64,000 nt of DNA. Origin: an uncultured Prevotella sp. (GTDB lineage: Bacteria > Bacteroidota > Bacteroidia > Bacteroidales > Bacteroidaceae). Made by a program: the position numbers and the translations under genes. The DNA lies in NCBI GenBank assembly GCA_900556465.1, contig USPK01000002.1, positions 1-64,000 on the forward strand, read 5' to 3'. Positions 52,347 through 59,403 of this stretch are shown here, piece after piece; positions within the stretch are counted from its first letter, which is position 1; each line of letters starts with the position of its first letter. The notes beneath the pieces were generated by a model. It was not told where the DNA came from, made no database searches, and saw nothing but the letters and a program-made list of their open reading frames with translations.

Positions 52347-53369
52347 ATGCAACTGCAAAATAAGCAAATACTCATTACGGGAGCCAGCGGCTTCATCGGC
52401 AGTCACCTCGTGGAGCGTGCGCTGGCCGAAGGCGCCACGGCCTGGGCGGCCGTGCGGCCGACGAGTAGCCGCCGCTACCTCACCGACCCGCGCATTCGCT
52501 TCGTCGAGTTAGACCTGAGCGACGACGACCGGCTGCGCGCCCAGCTGGAGCAGCATCGGGCGCAACACGGCGCGTGGGACTACGTCGTCCATGCCGCCGG
52601 CGCGACAAAGTGCCGCTGCGAGGCCGACTTCTTCCGCACCAACACGGAGGGGACCCTACGCCTGGCCCGCCTGCTCGTAGCGACCGGAGCCCTGCGCGGC
52701 CGCTTTGTCTTCATCAGCTCGCTCAGCGTGTGCGGCCCGATACACGAGGCCGACGGCGGCCTTATCGGCGAGGCCGACGAGCCCCGGCCCGACACGGCCT
52801 ACGGCAGGAGCAAGCTCGAGGCGGAGCGGGGCCTGGCCCTGCTCGACCAGGCGCCGGACTACGTCGTGCTGCGCCCGACGGGCGTCTACGGTCCTCGCGA
52901 ACGCGACTACTATCTGATGGCCAAAAGCATTGCCCGCCACGTGGACTTCTCCGTAGGCTGGCGGCCGCAGACCCTGACGTTCATCTACGTGGCCGACTTG
53001 GTCGAGGCCGCCTTCCTGGCCCTGGAGCGCGGAGAAAGCGGGCGCGCTTATTTCCTGACTGACGGCGCGGCCTATCGCTCAAGGGACTTTTCCGACCTCC
53101 TTAGCCGCGCCATCGGCGTCCGTCGGGTGCTTCACATCAAGGCGCCGCTCTGGCTGCTGCGCGCCGTGTGCGCTGTCGTCGGCGGCTGGGCCGGGCTCAC
53201 GGGGCGTACGGCCACGCTCAACATGGACAAATACCGCATCATGAAACAACGCAACTGGCAGTGCGACATCAGGCCCGCCCGCCATGAGCTCGGGTACACG
53301 CCGCGTTACCCCTTGGCCCGCGGCGTCGCCGAGACGGTTGCCTGGTACAAGAAAGAACAATGGATTTGA
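52347..53369 (+). CDS. NAD-dependent epimerase/dehydratase-family oxidoreductase
   Basis: A 340-residue extended short-chain dehydrogenase. The Rossmann motif is ITGASGFIGSHLVERAL; the catalytic Tyr and Lys are in YGRSKLEAE. The next strand VVLRPTGVYGPRERDYYLM and the IYVADLVEAAF segment are typical. Its last 10 bp overlap the start of a PAP2/Aur1-like gene, so the two are translationally coupled. That pairing suggests a lipid reaction, such as a 3-ketosphinganine reductase in Bacteroidetes sphingolipid synthesis; this is inference. A nucleotide-sugar role remains possible. Confidence 0.85.
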   Translation: MQLQNKQILITGASGFIGSHLVERALAEGATAWAAVRPTSSRRYLTDPRIRFVELDLSDDDRLRAQLEQHRAQHGAWDYVVHAAGATKCRCEADFFRTNTEGTLRLARLLVATGALRGRFVFISSLSVCGPIHEADGGLIGEADEPRPDTAYGRSKLEAERGLALLDQAPDYVVLRPTGVYGPRERDYYLMAKSIARHVDFSVGWRPQTLTFIYVADLVEAAFLALERGESGRAYFLTDGAAYRSRDFSDLLSRAIGVRRVLHIKAPLWLLRAVCAVVGGWAGLTGRTATLNMDKYRIMKQRNWQCDIRPARHELGYTPRYPLARGVAETVAWYKKEQWI

Positions 53370-54322
53370 ATCTCCTGGAACACCTGCCCCGCCGCACCGG
53401 CATGCTCGGCGTGGAAAAGGTCACGCTGGCCTACACCCTGTTCACGGCGCTCCTGGTCCTGTTGCTGTGGGGGCGGATGACGGACCCCGGCCTGCTGATG
53501 TACGGGCGCGTACTCATCTTGTCCGGCCTCGTGGCCACGCGCGTTATCTATCTGTGGATGCCCACCCGGGGCACGCTCCTGCTGCGCTATCTCTATCCCC
53601 TCTCGCTCCTGGCCTATTGGTATCCCGATACGTACGAGTTCTGCCAGCTCTTCGGCAATCTCGACCACGTCTTTGCCCGGGCGGACCAGACCCTGTTCGG
53701 CTGCCAGCCGGCCCTGCTTTTCTTCCGCCTTCTGCCTGGGAAAGTGTGGAGCGAGCTGTTCCATCTGGGCTACTTCTCCTATTATCCGCTCATCGCCCTT
53801 ACGGTGCTGGCGCCGCTCTTTACGAACCGCAGCCTCTTCGGCCGCACGGCGTTCGTCGTCCTCCTCTCCTTCTTCTTCTATTACCTCATCTACCTCTTTC
53901 TGCCCGTAGCCGGGCCGCAATACTACTTCCACGCCGTGGGGCTGGACGCCGTGCAGGCCGGCCACTTCCCGGCCGTGGGCGACTGGTTCCGCTTCCACAC
54001 GGAGCTGGGCCCTTCGCCGACGCCCAGCGGCCTGTTCCGCAACCTGGTGGAAGCCACGCAGGCCAGCGGCGAACGGCCCACGGCCGCCTTTCCCTCGTCG
54101 CACGTGGGCGTGAGCACTATCCTGATGCTGCTGCTCTGGCGCAACCGCCGCACGCTCATGCTGGCCGTCGCGCCGCTCTACGTCCTGCTGTGTGCCAGCA
54201 CAGTCTACATCGAGGCGCACTACCTGATTGACGTCTTCGGCGGCTGGGCCACGGCTTTCCTCTTCTATTGGCTGACCAACCGTCTCTATCCCTACTTCGA
54301 GAAAAATAACGTTTATCCATAA
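53360..54322 (+). CDS. PAP2/Aur1-like integral membrane phosphatase or phosphotransferase
   Basis: A 320-residue protein with about six transmembrane helices. The PAP2/Aur1 motifs are AAFPSSHVGVS (conserved Ser-His) and STVYIEAHYLIDVFGGW (catalytic His and Asp), with GPQYYFHA at the first active-site loop position. Such enzymes remove or transfer phosphate groups on lipids, for example inositol phosphorylceramide synthases. The start overlaps the previous gene by 10 bp (53360-53369). Confidence 0.85.
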   Translation: MDLNLLEHLPRRTGMLGVEKVTLAYTLFTALLVLLLWGRMTDPGLLMYGRVLILSGLVATRVIYLWMPTRGTLLLRYLYPLSLLAYWYPDTYEFCQLFGNLDHVFARADQTLFGCQPALLFFRLLPGKVWSELFHLGYFSYYPLIALTVLAPLFTNRSLFGRTAFVVLLSFFFYYLIYLFLPVAGPQYYFHAVGLDAVQAGHFPAVGDWFRFHTELGPSPTPSGLFRNLVEATQASGERPTAAFPSSHVGVSTILMLLLWRNRRTLMLAVAPLYVLLCASTVYIEAHYLIDVFGGWATAFLFYWLTNRLYPYFEKNNVYP

Positions 54323-54333
54323 TCCCTTTACCC

Positions 54334-55731
54334 ATGAAAAGAGTTCTACTCACCCTGTTGCTGGCGGCTCCGGCCGCCCTGCTGCCGGCCCAGGTGGGCC
54401 CCGGCGGCATCACGGACGAAATGCTCAAGGAGATACGCGCCGCCCAGCCCTCCGGTGCGGCCGACCGCGCCCTGCGTAACGCCCTGAACGGAACCAGTAT
54501 CAACAAGCTCGCCACCACGGCCGACAATCCCAGCGCGCAAGACACGTATTTCTCGAACCGTGTCGAGAGCAAGGGCATCACGGACCAGAAGTCCTCGGGC
54601 CGTTGCTGGCTTTTCTCGGGCCTTAACGTGATGCGGGCCAAGATGATTGCCCGTTACGGCCTGGGCGACTTCCGCTTCTCGCAGGCCTACAACTTCTTCT
54701 ACGACCAACTGGAGAAGTCGAACCTCTTCCTCCAGGCCGTCATCGACAACGCCGCCAAGCCCATGGACGACCAGTTGGTGGAGTGGCTCTTCCAGCATCC
54801 GTTGAGCGACGGCGGCACCTTCTGCGGCGTGCAGGACGTCGTGACGAAATACGGCGTAGTCCCCGCCGAAGTGATGCCCGAGAGCTACAGCGCCAACAAT
54901 ACGGCGAAGATGGCCGAACTCATCTCGCTCAAGCTGCGCCAGTACGGCCTTGAGCTGCGCGACGCCGTGGCCAAAGGCACGGCCGAGGCGGACGTGCAGC
55001 GCCGCAAGACGGAGATGCTCGGCACGGTCTACCACATCCTGGCCGTATGTCTGGGCGAACCGCCCGCCGAGTTCACGTGGACGCGCCGCGACGCCAGCGG
55101 CAAGCCCGTAGAGACCAAGCGCTACACCCCACTCTCCTTTTACAAGGAGTATGTCGGCGTAGACCTGAAGAATGACTACGTGATGCTCATGAACGACCCC
55201 TCGCGTCCGTTCCATAAGACCTACACCATCGACATGGACCGCCACAGCTACGACGGTAAGCAGTGGACCTTCCTCAACTTGCCCATCGACGAAATCAAGC
55301 AGATGGCCATCGCCTCCATTAAGGACAGCACGATGATGTACTTCAGCTGCGACGTCGGCAAGTATTACGACAGCAGCACCGGCGTGCTCTCGCTCGACAA
55401 CTACGACTACGCCTCGCTCTTCGATACGGACTTCCCCATGAGCAAGGCCGACCGCATCCGCACGTTCGCTTCCGCTTCCTCCCACGCCATGACCCTGATG
55501 GCCGTAGACCTTGACGCCGACGGCCGGCCTACGAAGTGGATGGTCGAGAACTCGTGGGGCCCCTCGGCCGGTTATCAGGGCCACCTCATCATGACGGACG
55601 AGTGGTTCAACGAGTACATGTTCCGCCTCGTCGTCGAGCGGAAGTACGTCCCCGCCGCCACGCTCAAGCTCCTCGACCAGGAGCCCGTCCTGCTGCCCGC
55701 CTGGGACCCCCTCTTCGCCCCCGAGCAGTAA
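54334..55731 (+). CDS. C1-family aminopeptidase (PepC / bleomycin hydrolase type), exported
   Basis: A 465-residue papain-like protease with a signal peptide MKRVLLTLLLAAPAALLPAQ. Catalytic residues are Gln and Cys in ITDQKSSGRCWLFSG, His in SSHAMTLMAV and Asn in VENSWGPSAG. PepC/bleomycin hydrolases form self-compartmentalised hexamers and trim peptides; a signal peptide is common in Bacteroidetes members, pointing to the periplasm. It is the last gene of the ompH-murI operon, 11 nt after the PAP2 gene, and ends at a strong terminator. Confidence 0.92.
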   Translation: MKRVLLTLLLAAPAALLPAQVGPGGITDEMLKEIRAAQPSGAADRALRNALNGTSINKLATTADNPSAQDTYFSNRVESKGITDQKSSGRCWLFSGLNVMRAKMIARYGLGDFRFSQAYNFFYDQLEKSNLFLQAVIDNAAKPMDDQLVEWLFQHPLSDGGTFCGVQDVVTKYGVVPAEVMPESYSANNTAKMAELISLKLRQYGLELRDAVAKGTAEADVQRRKTEMLGTVYHILAVCLGEPPAEFTWTRRDASGKPVETKRYTPLSFYKEYVGVDLKNDYVMLMNDPSRPFHKTYTIDMDRHSYDGKQWTFLNLPIDEIKQMAIASIKDSTMMYFSCDVGKYYDSSTGVLSLDNYDYASLFDTDFPMSKADRIRTFASASSHAMTLMAVDLDADGRPTKWMVENSWGPSAGYQGHLIMTDEWFNEYMFRLVVERKYVPAATLKLLDQEPVLLPAWDPLFAPEQ

Positions 55732-55759
55732 GTGCGGCGCACGTTTCAGCCCCCATTCC

Positions 55760-55794
55760 GTCCCGGTCAGCCGCCGCTGTCCGGGACTTTTTTT
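55760..55794 (+). terminator. Rho-independent terminator of the ompH-pepC operon
   Basis: GTCCCGG (55760-55766) pairs with CCGGGAC (55781-55787), with an inner CAGC/GCTG stem, followed by seven T. It lies 28 nt past the peptidase stop. Confidence 0.9.
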
Positions 55795-55796
55795 GT

Positions 55797-55974
55797 CCGG
55801 CGTCAGGGCCCGTTCCCGCCGCGGCAGTGGGGCGCGCTACGGGGCTAAGGCCAGTTTTTACGGGAATAGGGCCAGTTTTTACGGGCCTTAGCCCCGTCTC
55901 CCGGCCGACTGTCGGCGTGCGGCGCGGCCCTGTCCGGAGCGGCCGGGGCCCAGGCGGACGGACGCGGCGGCCGG
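55797..55974. repeat. 178-bp segmental duplicate, first copy
   Basis: This segment is nearly identical to 59081-59258 (offset 3284), with only a few scattered substitutions plus a short divergent stretch just after the modular repeat. It includes modular repeat copy 9 and GC-rich flanks such as GACTGTCGGCGTGCGGCG. Confidence 0.88.
55839..55897. repeat. Modular 21-bp-period palindromic repeat, copy 9
   Basis: Forward ACGGGGCTAAGGCCAGT, TTTT, variant ACGGGAATAGGGCCAGT, TTTT, reverse ACGGGCCTTAGCCCCGT. Modules 1 and 3 can pair around module 2. It lies between the peptidase terminator and the C10 promoter. Confidence 0.92.
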
Positions 55975-56008
55975 TTTTCCGGCTTTGTAAAAATAATGTA
56001 AGAGTTAT

Positions 56009-56038
56009 TTTGAAAATAGAAAGAAATTTTTACCTTTG
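56009..56038 (+). promoter_or_regulatory. Promoter of the C10 peptidase gene
   Basis: TTTG (56009-56012), 18 nt, TACCTTTG (56031-56038), in an AT-rich stretch unlike its GC-rich surroundings. The leader is about 65 nt. Confidence 0.8.
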
Positions 56039-56108
56039 CGAAGCGGGGAAAGTCCCTGGCAGTAAGAATACTACGTTACTGTAAAGTCTAATCTTATTTT
56101 GTGAAGGA

Positions 56109-58406
56109 ATGAAAAAAACTATTCTACTTCTTTTTGCGCTGTTTGCCCTTTGTGCGGTCCGTGCCGAACGCATCAGTGAGTCCGATGCCCGGCAGCTGGC
56201 CCGTGAGTTCCTGCAACGGCAGCCCGGCCTGGTGCCCCACGGTGCGCAGTCGCTGCGCCTGGCCCATACGGCTACGGCCTACTATGCCTACGACTGCGCC
56301 CCCTCCGGCGGTTTCGTGCTGGTCGCGGCCGACGACCGGGCGGACAAGTCCATTCTCGGCTACACCGACAACGGGCGCTTCGACTTGGGCCAGTTGCCCC
56401 CGGCCTTGGTCTGGTTGCTTTCGGAGTACGACCGCGAGCTCGCTCAGCTCGACGCCCGGCCGTCCGACGCGTCGGCCCGTGTGCAGGAAGCCTCGCCTAC
56501 CTATCCCGCCGTCGCCCCGCTCATTAAGAGCCAGTGGTCGCAGGGCGAGCCCTACAACCTCCTTTGCCCGCTGGACGACAACGGGGAACGCTGCGTCACG
56601 GGCTGTGTCGCTACGGCTTTGGCCCAGATCATGTACTACTACCGCTATCCGGCCACCAGCACCGACGGTGAAGCCTTCGACTGGGACGCCATGACCGACA
56701 CCTACAACGAGGCCAGCAGCGAGGCCTCCCGGCTGGCTGTGGCCAAGCTCATGAGCGATGTCGGCGTGGCCGTGGGCATGGACTACAGTTCTGCGGGTAG
56801 CGGTGCCTATTCCTCTGAAGCGCTGACCGTTCTTATGTCCGAGTTCGGCTACGACAATGGGCTGCAGGTCTATTCCCGTTCCTACTACTCGCGGAACGAG
56901 TGGAAGACGCTGCTCTATACGGAGCTGGCTGCCGGTCGCCCGGTCTATTACAGTGCGAGCAGTACAGCCGGCGGCCATGCCTTTATCTGCGACGGCTATC
57001 AGGATGACTATTTCCACATCAACTGGGGCTGGGGCGGCTACAGTAACGGCTACTACTGCCTGACCGGGGCGGTTTCCGACGTCGGCAGTTACAATTACAG
57101 CCAGGATATTTATGTCGGCATCCAGCCCGCTGCCGGGGAGAGCCAGCCCCAGGTGAGCATGGGCAACCCCACGAATTTTACCCTCGACGTTACGGAATAT
57201 CCCGTTGCCTATAACCGGACAGACTACGTCTCCTTTACCGGCCAGTTCACCAATACTGCGCTGTGGCCGCTGGACATGACTCTGGGCGTCAAGCTGAAGA
57301 GCGCGAGCGGCGACTCCTTGTATGTGGCTTCTTCGACGGGTATTTCTGATTTCGGGTATGGTTGGTACTTTGAAGGGTACTCTATGGCGTTGGCCGACTT
57401 CCCCACCCAGGACGGCACTTACGTAGTGACGCCGGCCTTCCGGGAATCCGGCTCCGGCGTGTGGTACGACATGCAGACACCCGTCGACGCTTCGTCGTAC
57501 TACCTCCTGGCCACGGTCGAAGGCGACCAAATCACCTTCAATCTTCCCTCCATCGAGTGGACGCTGGCCTACGACGATTTCCAACTGGCTTATGATCCCT
57601 ATCCCGGCGATTTCCTCACGGGTCAAGTCACAGTAAGCCAGAGCGGAGCGCCCTTCCAGCGTGTGCTGCAGGCTGTAGTCACGGAACGCGACGGCTACAC
57701 GGCGTTGACGGCTTCGCCCACCTTCCTGCTCGAGCTCCAGGCCGGCGAGTCGGTCACCGTACCCTTCGGTCAGGCCAATGACTTCCAGGCGCCTCTTTCC
57801 CCGGGCGAGTATGACCTGATTTTTATTACCGGCAACACCATCATTAGTCCCCGTTTCCCCTTTACGGTGACCGAAGCTCCTGCCGGTGAACTTGCCCTGC
57901 GCGTGGCTTCGCCCCTTTCTGTGGCGAATGCCGATCAGGTCATCGCCGACAAGTTCAGCCTCTCGGCCGAAGTGGCCTGCGACGGCGGTTTCTATTCGGG
58001 CAACCTCTATGCCTTAGTCTTCCCGATTGAGGGTGGGTACAACGTCAGTACGTTGCTTATTCCTGTCAGAATAGAAAGCGGCCAGACGACCACGGTGAAC
58101 TACTCCGGAGCGATAGAAGGAGTGGAAGCCGGCATGAGCTATCAGGTTCTGCTCTATTACCTGGTGGGAAATACTTTGTATCCCTTGTCCGGTGACGACA
58201 TGAACCGTGCCACCTTCACCGTCGGCGCAGTGACGGGCCTCGGCGGTACGGCCGTGACCGACGCTCCGCGGACGTTCGAGGTCTACGACCTTTCCGGCAT
58301 CCGGGTGCTCCGGCAGACGGGCACGTCGCCCAATCTCAGTTCGCTCCCGGCCGGCGTCTACATTGTCCGCGACGGTCAGACGGTGCGCAAGGTCCTTCGT
58401 CCCTAA
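56109..58406 (+). CDS. C10-family cysteine peptidase (streptopain-like) with type IX-like C-terminal domain
   Basis: A 765-residue exported protease. Signal peptide (MKKTILLLFALFALCAVRA), Spi-like propeptide (about 20-115), and a catalytic domain with Cys in CVTGCVATALAQIMYYYRYP near residue 165 and His in GGHAFICDGY near residue 290; NWGWGGYSNGYY completes the active site. Several beta-sandwich modules follow (about 340-690), and the chain ends TFEVYDLSGIRVLRQ...LPAGVYIVRDGQTVRK, a type IX secretion sorting domain. It is related to SpeB of Streptococcus and PrtT/interpain of oral Bacteroidales, which act on host proteins. A lipoprotein gene follows after 22 nt. Confidence 0.92.
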   Translation: MKKTILLLFALFALCAVRAERISESDARQLAREFLQRQPGLVPHGAQSLRLAHTATAYYAYDCAPSGGFVLVAADDRADKSILGYTDNGRFDLGQLPPALVWLLSEYDRELAQLDARPSDASARVQEASPTYPAVAPLIKSQWSQGEPYNLLCPLDDNGERCVTGCVATALAQIMYYYRYPATSTDGEAFDWDAMTDTYNEASSEASRLAVAKLMSDVGVAVGMDYSSAGSGAYSSEALTVLMSEFGYDNGLQVYSRSYYSRNEWKTLLYTELAAGRPVYYSASSTAGGHAFICDGYQDDYFHINWGWGGYSNGYYCLTGAVSDVGSYNYSQDIYVGIQPAAGESQPQVSMGNPTNFTLDVTEYPVAYNRTDYVSFTGQFTNTALWPLDMTLGVKLKSASGDSLYVASSTGISDFGYGWYFEGYSMALADFPTQDGTYVVTPAFRESGSGVWYDMQTPVDASSYYLLATVEGDQITFNLPSIEWTLAYDDFQLAYDPYPGDFLTGQVTVSQSGAPFQRVLQAVVTERDGYTALTASPTFLLELQAGESVTVPFGQANDFQAPLSPGEYDLIFITGNTIISPRFPFTVTEAPAGELALRVASPLSVANADQVIADKFSLSAEVACDGGFYSGNLYALVFPIEGGYNVSTLLIPVRIESGQTTTVNYSGAIEGVEAGMSYQVLLYYLVGNTLYPLSGDDMNRATFTVGAVTGLGGTAVTDAPRTFEVYDLSGIRVLRQTGTSPNLSSLPAGVYIVRDGQTVRKVLRP

Positions 58407-58428
58407 CCGCCCGCAGGGCCCCGTTGCC

Positions 58429-58995
58429 ATGAACGCACTGAAACGCTTGTTGCCGCTTGTGTCCGTCGCCCTGGTGCTGGCGGCCTGTTCGCCGGGGCGC
58501 GACGCCGGGAGCGCCGGCCCGGCTGGGAGCGGCGCCGGGCTTGTGGTCGTACCGCCCGCGTCCGACCCGGTTTCCCCGGTCCCTCAGCCCCGCGCCGTGG
58601 TCTACCGCACCCGGGCCGACTACCGCAACCGCGTACCCGTGGCCCTTAGTGCCGACGGGCGGCGGCTGCTCTCCTTTCCCGCTCCGACCGACGTCGGGCC
58701 GGACAAGCGGCCGGTGGCGCTGTCGGGGGACTATCTGCTCGACCGCTGCGGCATAGGGTCCGACGTGGCCTTCCTGGACTACACCTACGAGGAGTATGCC
58801 CGGCTGTCGGCCCCGTTGCCGCCCGACACGTTGCTGGCGCATGTGCTCGACGCCGCGCCGCTGCTCGAGATGTATCGGTTGCCCCTGAGCGCCGGCGAGG
58901 CGGCCCGCCGGCCCGAACGCTGTGCCCCCTTTGTGGCCAACGGTTTCTCGGGCTGCGAAGTCTTGTTGTCGCGCCCGTCCGTCCGGCTGCCCTGA
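58429..58995 (+). CDS. Hypothetical lipoprotein co-transcribed with the C10 peptidase
   Basis: A 188-residue lipoprotein, lipobox LAAC with Cys20. After a Gly/Ala/Pro-rich linker the body carries VVYRTRADYRNRVPVALSADGRRLLSFPAP and GDYLLDRCGIGSDVAFLDYTYEEYARL, which look like a conserved Bacteroidales protein of unknown function. The ATG at 58429 is chosen because the signal peptide starts there. The short distance to the C10 gene and the shared terminator imply one transcript; a role as protease inhibitor would parallel C10-inhibitor pairs elsewhere but is not shown by sequence. Confidence 0.82.
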   Translation: MNALKRLLPLVSVALVLAACSPGRDAGSAGPAGSGAGLVVVPPASDPVSPVPQPRAVVYRTRADYRNRVPVALSADGRRLLSFPAPTDVGPDKRPVALSGDYLLDRCGIGSDVAFLDYTYEEYARLSAPLPPDTLLAHVLDAAPLLEMYRLPLSAGEAARRPERCAPFVANGFSGCEVLLSRPSVRLP

Positions 58996-59018
58996 CGGCG
59001 GGGCGTTCCCCCTCTTTC

Positions 59019-59060
59019 GCCCTCCCGGTCCCGCTTCGGCGCGGACCGGGAGGGCTTTTT
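59019..59060 (+). terminator. Rho-independent terminator with UUCG tetraloop
   Basis: GCCCTCCCGGTCC (59019-59031) pairs with 59043-59055, and the inner CGC-TTCG-GCG forms a stable tetraloop. Five T follow. It ends the C10 peptidase-lipoprotein transcript. Confidence 0.92.
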
Positions 59061-59080
59061 GTGCGGGTATGGGGCAATGC

Positions 59081-59258
59081 CCGGCGTCAGGGCCCGTTCC
59101 TGCCGCGGCAGTGGGGCGCGCTACGGGGCTAAGGCCAGTTTTTACGGGAATAGGCCCAGTTTTTACGGGCCTTAGCCCCGTGTTTCGCCCGACTGTCGGC
59201 GTGCGGCGCGGCCCTGTCCGGAGCGGCCGGGGCCCAGGCGGAAGGACGCGGCGGCCGG
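59081..59258. repeat. 178-bp segmental duplicate, second copy
   Basis: Nearly identical to 55797-55974. It contains modular repeat copy 10. It begins 21 nt after the C10 operon terminator, just as the first copy begins right after the pepC terminator. From 59259 to 59358 I see only GC-rich sequence. Confidence 0.88.
59123..59181. repeat. Modular 21-bp-period palindromic repeat, copy 10
   Basis: Forward ACGGGGCTAAGGCCAGT, TTTT, variant ACGGGAATAGGCCCAGT, TTTT, reverse ACGGGCCTTAGCCCCGT. It differs from copy 9 by one base. Confidence 0.92.
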
Positions 59259-59358
59259 GCGGCGACGGGGGCGTCCGGCAGGCGGTGGGTCCGGGGTCCT
59301 GTGGCGGGCGGCCCTTCGCTTTTTGCCCGGAAATGCGGGCCGGCATTGCTTTTTCTTG

Positions 59359-59366
59359 TAAATTTG
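59359..59366 (+). promoter_or_regulatory. -7 box of the sulfatase-like membrane enzyme gene
   Basis: TAAATTTG on the plus strand, 37 nt before the ATG. No TTG stands at -33. Confidence 0.5.
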
Positions 59367-59403
59367 CCCCGGAGCTGCGGCTCCATTCCTATTTTTACGA
59401 CCC

